A stretch of DNA of 64,000 nucleotides from Haliclona indistincta (Eukaryota > Porifera > Demospongiae > Haplosclerida > Chalinidae). A program made the position numbers and the translations under genes. Within the stretch, counting starts at the first letter, position 1; each line of letters begins with the position of its first letter. The notes below the pieces were generated by a model. That model saw nothing but the letters and a program-made list of their open reading frames with translations. It searched no databases and had not been told where the DNA came from. Positions 1-18,300 of the stretch are shown in pieces. The stretch spans positions 4,259,152-4,323,151 of the forward strand of contig OZ024784.1 of NCBI GenBank assembly GCA_964017065.1, given 5' to 3'.

Positions 1-383
1 ATAATGTTTAGGAATTCTTTATTCATTCTTGTCACCTAATGTGCATTGACCCTGGTCTATAGGGACAATACACTCAGTGTTATTGATAGGTATGTCTTAT
101 CATCACAAAAATTTGACCCGAGCATGTTGTTCTAATGGTATGACGTGTTTATGCTACCTAATCTCATTTCTATAATGTCATCAGGTGACATAAACAATTT
201 AATCTACGAAAACACACAAGTTGCTTATATCCTTTCTATAATCAGTGTACATTACTTTCCCATTTTTTAGAAACCAAATCTGTTATTTTGTAAAGTGTGT
301 TAGTGAGAACTGTTATGGCTCACTTCTTGCTGTTACCACTAGGTTTCATACCAATAACAATTTCCTGTATCTTTGATCTTGTA

Positions 384-1788
384 GCTCACGAATATGAGAA
401 ATTCTTTGATGAAGTGTATGATGATGACTTGTATCAAACTCAAGCTACACCATTAACTCCTGAGTGCTCCTCAAAGGAGACTCCAGTAGACAGTGGGACA
501 GGCAGTATGCATGCTGAAAGATTGAGCAGTCAGTACACCAGCTCCTCTAACTTCAGCTCTTGTGCAGCTAGTCCTGGCTCAACTGAACAGGCTGAAAAGA
601 AAAGTGAGTATTTACTTTAAGTTACCCTGTGCTACAAATGCAACAATGCATGAAGAAGATGCACCATCATGATCTACACTGAAACTAGTGCCTTGTTATT
701 CACCTAATAGTTGCCTCATCAGCTAAACAAATAGAATACTATTGCTGTATAAAGATTATTGCATGTGTTGACAAGATTGTATTATTTATCTCCCCACTCT
801 ACCCTTCAGCCACTCCTCAACGACGATTGTCAGCACCCAACATGTCATCTCAGCTCAAGATGAAAGTTGTACCGATGTGTCCATTGGCAACCAACACCGC
901 CAACTATACTCATCTTATGCATAGCAACAGTGCTCCCATGGAGCTGGGCAGAAGACACACAGTATCAATGTCACTCCCACTGTACCAAGATGATGTAGAA
1001 ACAGATGGAAGATTTGGTGAGTGATGCATGGTATTCAAATGCATGCGTACATGAAAGCATACAAAACATACTTCATTATCAATAAGCAATGAGCCTTAAC
1101 ATTGCAGCCTTAGTATAAGTCATTTAGGAATGATTACACAAGGTCGACACATGATTGAAAATAATGACATGGCGGTAGTGATCATTGTGAGTGACCTTGT
1201 GACATAGGGATGTTGGCAATGTACCGATCTGTGCTCATGTCATGTGCTGTTTGTCTCTAACAATACAGCCTCTACTGGAATGTACTAATTTGAAAATCAT
1301 GTACATTTTTTGTTGTTTTCCATAGGAAAGAAGCTCAAGCGCACTTCCTCAGAACATTATGTTAGCAATGGTAAGTTCGCATGAAGTCATAGTGAAATGT
1401 GTGGGTGTGCTTCAGGGGAGTCTGTCAATGTGTGAGGGAGTTGTGTGTGCTATAGAGGGAGTCACTCTACAATTTTATTTTATTATTAGGACCTGAAGTA
1501 GACTCTCCAGAGGCAAGAACAGCTGTCCTTAGCCTCTTGAGGTCCCCTAGTTCCTCTTGCCCTCCCCCTCCTCCTCACAACAACAGTTCAAACAACAGCA
1601 ATGGGACTGCTGATGTAGTGTCACAAGGAACACAGACTGGATCAGTCCCTAGTAGCCCCTTGATCAACCATTGTCAGCAGGAGGAGGAAAGAAGGGAAAA
1701 TCCAGTAAAGAGAAGGGAAAATCCTCTAGACACAGAGACTTTACAACGAAGAACATGGTACGGACCAGGACCAAATGGAGGTCAGTGA
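384..1788 (+). CDS. Unrecognised Ser/Pro-rich protein, 3' part
   Basis: I do not recognise this protein. Four exons join in frame: 384-602/603, 810-1016, 1326-1370 and 1490-1788, with stop TGA at 1786-1788. The 384 acceptor (tag) splits a codon, so an upstream exon is expected, possibly left of the window. The product is acidic at first (EYEKFFDEVYDDD), then low-complexity Ser/Thr/Pro-rich, with basic phosphosite-like motifs (QRRLSAP, GRRHTVS, LKRTSSEH) and a proline run followed by an Asn/Ser stretch. The Arg-Arg-x-Ser motifs resemble PKA or 14-3-3 target sites, which suggests a phosphorylated regulatory protein rather than an enzyme; that is inference. No catalytic domain is visible. An ATG-led reading at 297 runs through the intron before 384 and is probably not the true start. 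Confidence 0.55.
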
Positions 1789-2159
1789 CACTTTTAAAGT
1801 ACATGCTATGTTGTTGCAACTATTACTTCACTCACTTCAGTAGTGTATTTATGCTTATACACTGTTCCTTCCTTTTCCTAACAGTCCAACCCATTCTACA
1901 CACTCTCATTTAATCAAGGATGAGAGAAACTACTAGGCAATACTGCTTTAATTCACCAAAGCTAGTTCAACCGTCAATCAAACAAGATGAGGAACGCTTG
2001 CTATGCAACGACACAACTGTATTGTACTGGGTACAGAAGAATATTATTAGTCTTTGCTTTTGTATTCAAGACAATTTTATATTATAGTACTGTTTGAATA
2101 TTATTTTATATCACTTGCTTTCAGGTATAATCAGATTTTTTCTTTCACATACAAAATTA
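1789..2159. other. Convergent intergenic spacer
   Basis: This AT-rich stretch lies between the + gene ending at 1788 and the - gene ending at 2160. It should contain both 3' UTRs. I see no gene, repeat or RNA in it. Confidence 0.5.
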
Positions 2160-3185
2160 TTAGTTGATCACTGCGTGTATTTCAGAGGTTGCTGTCAACA
2201 ATCTGTCTAGTTCCGTTATTTTAGCTTTTTCGATCTCTACCAATCTCTCAAGCTCATCCAGTTCCCTACTTGCTGTAGCATACTTTGATGTCTTATTCAT
2301 AAACTCAAAAATTCTATCCTGAAAGTCAAATAAGAAAGTCTTCACTCCTCAATGCATAACAGACACTTACAATACTCCACTGACTCCTCTTAGGAGGAGC
2401 TAGTTCAGGATAGTACAATTTAATTGCTTCTTTTTGTCTCCAAGTTTCAAAGCAAGAGTATAAACACTGACCTGAGAGGATGAAACACATGCACTAAATA
2501 ATACATAACATCAACAAGATCTCTTACAAGTGAGTCCAACTGTTCCGCCTCCAACACTGTATGCTAGAACAGATTTTAAACCTAGTCCTATAAAGACACA
2601 AAAAATATTTATACCAGGTACTGAGAAAAGGCATTACTTGACAAAACAGATAACAACGTCCCCGTGATACCTCCACTGACACAGCTTGTTAGGTAGTCAT
2701 AGCTACTACCACCTGGTGCTGGCTGATTCTCACTGAAAACCCCTCTACGAACATATACAACTCCCTCCCGAATCCCTAATTAAATAATAAGGGGAATTAC
2801 TATTAAATTTATGAAAACATCATTTATACCCAAGAAAGCAGCTGTGGCTATTGCGAAATTAATTCCAACAGATGCTGCATACAAGGATACTGGTGATGAT
2901 TTCCTGTACGATGCGGCGGCCAGACCAACTCCTGTACCGACAAGTCCTACAAAGGAACAGCACTGATAAAGTGGTCACATGTAGTCAATGGTGATGTATG
3001 TACCTGCTACAAGAGAGCCTTGTACAATAATAGGTGAAGCTACTCTTGGATTTGCCTTAAGATAACTGTACATGTAATTACATCCACATCCTGCCACTCC
3101 TGAACATCAAGTTGAAGATGAGCATAAAATACTGATGTTTATTACCTGCTATCGCAAGCTCTTTCCACCATATCTTCTTCCACAT
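2160..3185 (-). CDS. Tim17-like multi-pass membrane protein
   Basis: Seven exons join in frame on the minus strand: 3146-3185, 3004-3099, 2830-2946, 2638-2775, 2528-2587, 2371-2471 and 2160-2318. They give 711 nt, or 236 aa plus stop. The start ATG is at 3183-3185. The protein has a short basic N-terminus (WKKIWWKE), then several Gly/Ala-rich hydrophobic segments with small-residue spacing (VAGLVGTGVGLAAAS, SCVSGGITGTLLS, YSVGGGTVGLT) and ends in a charged helix (SRELDELERLVEIEKAKITE). Glycine-patterned membrane helices of this kind are typical of the Tim17/22/23 superfamily of mitochondrial inner-membrane proteins. The family assignment is inferred from pattern only. The head-to-head neighbour is the mitochondrial gene COX7A, with 40 bp between start codons, which agrees with a mitochondrial role. 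Confidence 0.65.
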
Positions 3186-3225
3186 TATTAGTAATATTGA
3201 AATAACTGATTATTAGAAAAACAAA
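3186..3225. promoter_or_regulatory. 40-bp bidirectional promoter
   Basis: Only 40 AT-rich bases separate the start codons of the Tim17-like gene (-) and COX7A (+). Core promoter and both 5' UTRs must lie here or overlap the coding sequences. Co-regulation of two putative mitochondrial proteins is inferred. Confidence 0.5.
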
Positions 3226-4658
3226 ATGGCGGAAAATTTGCGAGCAGCTTACAATCAGCGGATGGCCTTAAACTCTCCTTATGTTACAAATAAAATATCT
3301 ATCTATCAAAAGTTGTTTCAGGTATTATAATATTAAAGTATTGTGTATCTGTCTACAATGAATTCTTATTAAAACACGTATAGGCTCCGGATGGGCTGCC
3401 GGTTCATCTGAAGGGCGGCAGGAATGACTTACTCATGTACCGGTGAGTTACTACGAAAAATAGTATGAACTCAACATAGCAAATAGTTTACAGTTTCATG
3501 TTTGTGTGTCTAGCTAGCTATTTGTAATCCATCCACGCCCACAAATAATACAATTATACAAGTAGGCGTGGTCGCCAACCCTTTTTTTACAAAGGGTGAG
3601 TGAGGTGAGGATAAAATGAGTGAGATATGCTCAAATTTGCCACAGAACATGTCAAACTCAGAGGACCTCACCAAAAACGAATAGATTTATATTGTTATTG
3701 CAATTATTAAGTCGGTCATAACCATTAGTAGCCACGCCCATCTAGCAGACATGTGCACTCTTTTACACTGCTATCAGGGCTTTTCCTGACAATAATTAAC
3801 CTACTGGGAGTGGCTATTCAGGTTTGTTGCTGAAATGCGTGAGATTGAGTGTGAGATGGCCTGCAAATGTGTTGCGTGAGAGTGGCATGTCTGGGCCTGA
3901 CTTTAGCATCTGTGGAGACACTAGTATAATTATAATAATATTTATGATGGGCCAATCAATATTGCATGACAAGTCGAACTCCTGTATAGAGGTGTCCTTG
4001 CTATGTCTATTCGATTGTGAGTTCTACACCCAAGACACTAGTTGTGCAGTGTAACCCCTCACTGTGGTCACCAAATAAGGACATACTGCACTGCATGCAG
4101 TCCCAAATCAATACTATGCATGTATAACAACCCCTAAAATCAGGATACCTTCCTAACGTCACCATTTGTTAGAATGTCTGGATTAGAGGGTTCACTATAT
4201 CTGGCCTGATATTCCACAGATGCAGATTACACCTGAATAGCAGCTATTTGCAGCACAAAATTCACTTAGCAAATTTAATTTGATGATTTCAATACAGTGT
4301 TTATTTTCACCGTAATTGATAGTTGTTATTTTGTTAGTTCAGTTCGCGAAATTTAAATAAGCACAAAAAACCTGTACTCGTTACAGTTTCTGTGGTCGTG
4401 TAAAAAGCAGTACTCCTTTCATTTTAGACAGTAGTCTCGAATAGGTAAGGTATCAATAGCTTTACCTGTGTATGAAAATTCAGATAGAAATTCATATTGT
4501 ATTCACATTATTATTGTGTTGGGAAGCAGTTTGTTTACTTCCGTTATCATAATTATTCTCTTAGGGGTGCCATGTTTGGGTGTTTAGTTGGGCTAGGACT
4601 CACATACTACACTATCTACCGAATGTCTGTTGGACAGATAAAGAAGAAAGAGAACTAG
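3226..4658 (+). CDS. COX7A: Cytochrome c oxidase subunit 7A
   Basis: Three exons (3226-3321, 3384-3442, 4565-4658) join in frame to 249 nt, or 82 aa plus stop, the normal size for subunit 7A. COX7A is a small single-pass subunit of respiratory complex IV in the mitochondrial inner membrane, where isoforms influence supercomplex assembly. The diagnostic segment is IYQKLFQAPDGLPVHLKGG followed by RNDLLMYR, matching the family pattern of Lys-x-Phe-Gln, then 'P-V-x-L-K-G-G', then Tyr-Arg before the membrane helix. The last exon encodes the helix (GAMFGCLVGLGLTYYTIYRM) and a short lysine-rich tail (KKKEN). Intron 2 is about 1.1 kb, long for this window, and I see no gene in it. The start ATG sits in a purine-rich context just 40 bp from the divergent gene. 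Confidence 0.9.
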
Positions 4659-4810
4659 TTGAACTTGCATACATCACAATCGTATCTAAGTACTGTAGAA
4701 TTATCATAATATTGCTTTCACATAGCAGTATTAATTATTTGTTATTGTTGTGTTAGTGTTATTATAATAATACTGTCAACTGAAAATAAATCTAGACTGC
4801 ATAATAAATA

Positions 4811-6605
4811 CTATGAGCAACAGCCAAACCTCCTTCGACTAGTGAATGGCGAAGATACGTTTGACCAAGATTGTTGCTCAGGATTGTAACACTCGACTGT
4901 GTCACAGTAATTTGGCCCACAGTACCCACCAATAGCGTATAGCTTGTTACCAACTACAGCAGCACCAACACCACTACGACACTCGGCCATGCTAGCTACC
5001 AAGGACCAACTTTTCTTCTCTGGGTTATATACCTCTACTGAATTTAGACTCTGCGATGTCTGACAGCCTCCTACAACGTAAAGGCAATTGTCCATCACAG
5101 CTACACCAGCCATGCACCTAAGGGAGTGCATCTCCTCGATTATAACCCATGTGTTGGTGTCAAAGTCATACATTTCACAAGATGAGAGATCCGAAGCACC
5201 ATCATAACCTCCAATGACATAGATATGATCGTTTAGCACACCAACTGAGGCCATACTACGTGCAATGTTCATATCTGCTGCATATGTCCATGTATCGGTC
5301 TGAGGATCGTACATCTCAACAGACTTGAGACAGCTCATGATACCATCATAGCCGCCAATAGCATAGAGTGTGTCTCCGACTACAGTTACTGCAACACTGC
5401 TTCTCTCCTCATTAAGATCGGAAATGTTTGACCATGAGTTAGTACGAGGATTATAGCACTCTGCTGAATGCAATGCTTGAACACCATCTGACCCTCCCAC
5501 AGCATACAACAGCCCGTTCAATATAGCCACACCAACACCTCTTCTCTGTGTGCTCATTGGTGCCAACTCTCTCCATGAATCTTTTGCTGGGTTATACTCC
5601 TCTACTGTGTTCACTGTTGCTCTTGGACTGGTTTCTCCGCCAACAACATACACTAACACACGAGTTGTGACACTTTTTCTCGGCACAAATGGATTGAACT
5701 CCTGTTGAGGACAGTTCTCTGCTGGCTGATCAGGGAGCCTCTGAAAATTTTTGGCTTGAGTAATGAGCTCCTGGGTTTGAGGGTACGAGCTGATACGGTG
5801 ATCAGAAAGTATGAGTTCTTTGATTGTCTTCCAGGGAATGAGAGGCAGTTTAACAAACTGGAGCAGAGAAGAAACTTCTCTCTCTCTTTTCATTTCATCA
5901 TGATGAAACCAACGCAAGACAGCATCAAGAATGTCCTCTTCTTTTTGAACATGAAGGTCCTCGGAACTGATGATTTCTTGTAGAGTGCTCATGGAAGCAG
6001 ATAAAAATTCTTCCGAATGAGAAGTTTCACTGAAATGCTCTCTAGCAAAACGTCTGCTACTATCGCTAAGCAATCTGCAACCATGCATGTCTGCAAACAC
6101 AGATATTCCAATGCAGTTATCTGGGTCAAGGCGGGCTTGAAGAAAATCACAGCATGCTTCGACCACAGGAACAAGCTGCAACAGAGAAGCCCCTGCAAGA
6201 AGATTTTGAACATTTTTTTCAGAAATGTCTAGTGAAGAGGTGTACACAAAATCCAATAGTACCTCCAAAGTGCTGGGCTCGATTTGCTTCAAGATAATGC
6301 GATTTTGCTTACTCTCCAAGTGTTCATTCGTGAACATAGCGCAGAAGTACGGACTACTAGAGGCAAGTACAACACGATGAGCTCGAAACTCTCGTCCTCC
6401 TGCTACCAAGGTAACATCGCAGAGGTCAATGTTAGCCCTTAGATATTGCAGATTCCGCTGCATGTTTCCGGACAACTCTAAACAATGGAAGCTCATGGGA
6501 CCATCAGATGACTCGACAATGGCAGCACTCGCTAAATAAAAAATCCTTATTATCAGACATGATGCTAGTGCAAAAAATACCCTTACCTCCATTAGAACTT
6601 GCCAT
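4811..6605 (-). CDS. Kelch-like (BTB-BACK-kelch) protein
   Basis: This is a substrate adaptor of the Cullin-3 ubiquitin-ligase type. Order: BTB domain (DVTLVAGGREFRAHRVVLAS..., about residues 40-140), BACK domain (about 145-270), then six kelch repeats with the family's double-Gly turns (YVVGGET, YAVGGSDG, YAIGGYDG, YVIGGYDG, YVVGGCQ, YAIGGYCG). The kelch blades form the substrate-binding propeller. I place the start in a tiny first exon (6587-6605, encoding MASSNG) spliced to 4811-6531, giving 579 aa. An open frame continues into the 55-bp intron and makes a false hydrophobic N-terminus; the spliced start has no signal peptide, as expected for a cytosolic adaptor. It resembles KLHL2/3/20-type proteins, but I cannot name the orthologue. 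Confidence 0.9.
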
Positions 6606-8467
<1,862 letters not shown>

Positions 8468-8895
8468 CGTTGCCCTATCTAGTGATTGATAGTCGCTGTT
8501 ATTATGTATACCATCTCAGCCTTGACTGGCCTACGTGCATGTACGTGAACGTGTTTTTCTTGATGTTTTGTAAACATAGTACTAATTATAATTATTCGCT
8601 ATAATTTTGTTTGCATTTTGTGTGTGCCACACGTCTGACACCTAGTCAAGTGCTGTTATTATTTGGTCAATTACTGGCTTTTTACTTTTAAAACATCAGT
8701 AACACTGTATGTAACACATTGAATTCGTTTCCGTGCACGCTAAATATGCGGATATCTGAATTCGTTGGGTGGGGCAACTCGACGCATTTTCTCATCTCAA
8801 GAACCCAAAAAAATATTTTGCGCAACAACCGGTAGCCACTGAAGTGATAGACGATAGAGGGTACTACTAAGCACACGCGGAGCTCTTCACGAAGG
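8468..8895. other. Spacer between ARF and MMADHC
   Basis: This stretch holds the ARF 3' UTR and the MMADHC promoter. I see no gene or repeat in it. Confidence 0.4.
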
Positions 8896-10088
8896 ATGGC
8901 TACTGTTTCATCCAAAGTCGTGGCTTATTTGCCAAGCCTAAGGACTCTACTCCATAGGCTAAGAGCTACTACCAGTACCCCATCTTCACTTACCTCGACC
9001 CTCCTAGTGTCCTCTCCCTTATTGACCTCGCCTCTTCCTTCCTCTGCCACTTGTATACCAGGTCACAGTGAAGAAAAAGACACTGTAGTAGATTTTAGTA
9101 ACTATTCCAGTGAGTTTAAAAGGCTACATATGAGTAGTACTCCACTTTATCATATCTTAGGTGCACTAAAACAGCCAGACACTATTGCAAAACTTGGGCT
9201 ACAACCTGATATGATACTTCCTGGAGCCGTCGGCACTGTTCCTTCGATCTCCACAACCGAAATGTCTCCGAATGATGAGGAAGAAAGGGAAGTGATTCTG
9301 GGAGAGAATTCAGCAGTGGAATGTGTCGTGCAAGACTGTCCATCATTTTTGTATGCTGGTCTAATGCAGCTGTTCCCAGACATATCTCTCTCCCCTGAAA
9401 GCCTGCGAGTCATCACAATCAGTGAGAGAACTAACAACGACATGACTTCTTGGTCACAGGACGTAGAACAAGAGAGAGAGGAGTTGATGGAGCATGTACG
9501 TTGCCTGAAAAGTGACGTGGGTAGAGGAGGTTCACCTTCTCTTGTTTAGTTTGTTCACAGTGCTAAAGAGATATGCTCAAGAGTTATTGGAGCAGGTTAT
9601 TGGGCAGATTTTATCGATCCTTCCTCCGGGAGACCTGTGAGTTTACTTGTTATTCCTGTTGCAAAATTTTAAACCTCAAATTGAAAGCATAAACCACAGA
9701 AATTCATAGTGAATATAGGTAGTATGAAATCCGATTAACCAGTAAATCTATGTTTGGAACCCATGGCTGACATAGATTTTGAACTATCTTTATTTTTGCG
9801 TAATGTTTTTTTGAGTATGACTTAATAATTAATGTTGGTGAATATAGGTTTTGTCTAGTGAATTTTTTTGTGATTTCCACTTTCTTTGTGCAGTACTTTG
9901 GAGCGTTCACAAACAAGACACTGTTTGAGACTGATGACAGATATCGCTACTTTGGTTTCGACATACTAGACCTGGGCTGTTGCAAATGCATTAGTCACCG
10001 TTTGTGGGGCACTCATGCTTTTGTTGGAATCATCTTCACAGATGCTCCAATGCTCTCTCCTGTCATTGGACACATACTAACACTGTAA
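8896..10088 (+). CDS. MMADHC: Cobalamin trafficking protein CblD (MMADHC)
   Basis: Three exons (8896-9495, 9550-9636, 9894-10088) give 882 nt, or 293 aa, almost the human length. MMADHC directs vitamin B12 to methionine synthase in the cytosol and methylmalonyl-CoA mutase in mitochondria by working with MMACHC. The N-terminus is Ser/Thr/Arg-rich without acidic residues for about 55 aa, like a mitochondrial presequence ([21 protein letters not shown]). The conserved C-terminal half is clear: [17 protein letters not shown], then [20 protein letters not shown], then [39 protein letters not shown]. The LGCCK cysteine is in the region that pairs with MMACHC. The splice after exon 1 is required, since reading through at 9496 leaves the family alignment and stops at 9549. 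Confidence 0.95.
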
Positions 10089-10196
10089 TAAAATCAATCA
10101 TGATCACCCTGGTAGTGTGATGTAAATTTTATTTATTTTATCTCGTATCATTATCAAGATTATTGTGCCAAAATTGTTTTATGGTTGAGTTTAGGT

Positions 10197-15294
<5,098 letters not shown>

Positions 15295-15371
15295 GACACA
15301 CGATGCAGTAATTAACCCCTTCAACTCTGAAGCTTTATAACCCCCGCCCAAAACACGTGTTCTGAAGCATC
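15295..15371. promoter_or_regulatory. 77-bp bidirectional promoter with E-box
   Basis: This lies between the DHX8 (-) and ELP2 (+) start codons. It contains a palindromic ACACGTGT with CACGTG at 15354-15359, and a GC-rich block (CCCCCGCCC, an Sp1-like sequence). Regulation is inferred from the motifs only. Confidence 0.5.
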
Positions 15372-18300
15372 ATGAGCATGGAGGTCTCTTCTGTGTACTG
15401 CTCCATAGGGTGCGCTCGAACACCTCATGCTGCAGACTGGAGCAGTTCTGGTGTACTAGCTTTTGCTGCTGATACGTCAATTGCATTGGCTCGCGCACTA
15501 TACTTGGTATAACGCACTGTATAATCACACCTGAAAATAACTTTTACCTGTTTTATTAGGAAAATCCTGAAGAACTGGTGGTATATGGAACCCTTCATGG
15601 ACACAAAGACAGAGTAAACTGTGTTGGATGGATCAGATGGAGAAGACATGATGCTCCTGTTAACAACAAGGATTCTGAAGAGCTAGTATCTGGCTCTGTA
15701 GATAGTTGTGTTCGAGTATGGGGAAGAACACCTGAAGGAGAGGTACAAATATCCTGTACCTAAACTATGAGGTGTTGTTGCCCTGTATAGCTGGGCCCTC
15801 TTCAGAGTCTGTCTGGTCACACTCAACCAGTGGTGTGTCTCACTAGTAGTTACTACGGAGACAGCTCGTCTTCAATCCCCACTCATACTATAATCGTGTC
15901 TGGTTCCTCAGACTCTACTGTAATTGTATGGAGAAGACCAGGAGATCATGGTACTCACTCACCTTTTGCATTTTGCTCATATTCCTCTTCTAACTCATCC
16001 AGAGGCATTTTCTGCCAGTCAGACTCTCTCTTTTGGTAGGGGCTTCGTGCTGGGGATGGACCTGTACATGCTTCCACAATCATCAGGCAAGTTCATCAAC
16101 TGATGACTAACTCTATGTGTTGATGATGCTTGTTTCAGTGATGGTGCTGGCGTGTGGTGGTGATGATGGTAAGACACATCTATATACTACTCCACTATCT
16201 ACTGCCAATAATGAGGTAAATTGGAAGCAGTTTGTCTTGTTTCATGTATCAAAATTGATTACAGTTTGTTGAAGTTCTTGCTCTGTTTGGTCATGAAGAC
16301 TGGGTGAGAGATCTGCATTGGACCAGTGAAGGTTTGCGATCTGTTTAGCATTCGTTGTTGCTATCATGTCTGATCATTGCAGTTACTGGAGATCTATTAT
16401 TAGCATCCTGCTCTCAGGACATGTACATACGAGTGTGGCGGGTGACTACCAGTGCTACAGGAACTCCGGAAGAAGATCTGGAGTTACAGTTGAAGGGTAA
16501 TCGATTCTCTATCCAAGTGGAAAATGAGGAGACAGAGTATACAGTAACTCTTGAGACAGTATTATTGGGTCATGATAATTGGGTATATAGTGTACGTTGG
16601 TATTCAGGTTAGTGTGTACTGTAGCTGGTTCATTATTGCTAATATCACTGCAGCTGGTGACAAGCATCCATTACGTCTTCTCTCAGCTTCTATGGATAAG
16701 ACCATGATCCTGTGGCAGCCTGATACCAACTCTAGTGTGTGGGTAGAACAGGTCAGTTAAATTGGAATTGTTCTTAACATTTTGGGTTTTTTCTTTATGA
16801 ACTGCAGGTAAGGGTTGGTGAAGTAGGTGGAAACACTCTGGGCCTGTATGGTGGCGTGTTTGGTCCCTGTGGAAACATGATATTGGCTCATGGCTACCAA
16901 GGCGCCTTCCACTTATGGCGAAGAGTGAAGGAAGGAGACAAAAGTGGAATGGAGCTGTGGAAACCTATCCATGCTCCAAGTGGGCACTTTGGTCCAGTAC
17001 AGGTATGCAGCTATTATACTGTGTTTAGACTGGACCAGAAACAGTGGGCTGGCACGGCACCGCACGACATGGCACGGTTTATTTTGTAATGTAAACGCGT
17101 GTCGAACCGTGCGGTGCCGTGCCGTGCTGTGCTGTGCTGGCCCTGACCTGCTTCAGAAGTTAGGCCAGCACGACACGGCACGGCACGACACAGCCCAGTT
17201 ATGCAGTGTCGACAGGCATGCCGGGCCGGCACAGGTTCGTGTTCATTATCAACGAGTCAGAAACGAGTGGTTTGTTGTTCCCATCGCAAAGGATCAATGA
17301 AAGGAACTAGTGGACGGCAGTACGCAAGACAAAGTTTCCAAAAAACGATTTAAAAGTAGTAACACTTATGGACGCCATTTTGAACTTCTCGACCCTGCCT
17401 ACAATAGCGTCACTCTGCCATTACGTCACTAATGGCACAGCCCATTTTAGATCAAACGGCCCATCTTTCTTTAGAGTGTAAACGCGTGCCAGGCCATGTC
17501 GTGCTGTGCCGTGCCGTGTTGTGCTGCGCCGTGCTAGGCCAGTGTAAACACAGTATTATCATTGCCGATAGGCAATGATATGTAGGGATGACCACGAATT
17601 AAGATGGCGGCTACTCATGTGTGAAAATGAGTTTTCGCACATATCTTTACTATTATACATCTATACTGCATTTTAACTATCTCTGAGTGACTCTGAAGTG
17701 TAAGCGCTTGTAAGACGTCTATGAAAGTCGCCGGGACTGCTTGTTTGACGACGAAAATCAAGACAGAGAGCATTTGCAGATCTTCGCTGTTCTAGCGTTT
17801 CTCGAGATTCTAGACATCTAAGATTGATCAGGCGATTGTTCTGAGCAAGAAAATACCTTTGGCGAAGCTGGCAGACGTTTCTAAAGTGGTAAACTGAAAT
17901 CGCCGCCCACGCGAATTGTTCGTCTTCTTTCTTCTTCTTCTTCTTCTTCTTCTTCTTCTTTGACAAGCATAGCGCTGTCATGAGTGAACGAATCACTACC
18001 AAACCTGCACCATCGCATGTGTATATATCAGGGTTAGTGCACTTACTTCTTAGATAGGCATCAAACACTACCAGAAGCGAGTAATCCTTGAAAAACATGG
18101 TTTTTGGACCGTTTTGGACTAGCGACTTCATTAATTAACCCTCTTGTCGCTTCTTATCATTAACTCCGCCCACATCGGTTTTGCAGCTATCTCGCTACTG
18201 CGTTTTGTCTCTGCTCTGGACGCTTCAGCGCGCAAGCCAGAGGTATGAAAATGTGTCTAAACCAGTACTATTCCCTAAATAACACTGATCTGTTCGTTAA

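Noticed and set aside
297..383. Hydrophobic N-terminus as the start of the first gene
   Set aside because: The segment reads through a good acceptor (tag at 381-383); the hydrophobic stretch is likely intron, and the true start is upstream.
17673..18131. 152-aa minus-strand frame with a poly-Lys run in the ELP2 intron
   Set aside because: The Lys run comes from a TTC microsatellite inside a repeat-like block; no domain, and it overlaps the TGTAGGGAT repeat.
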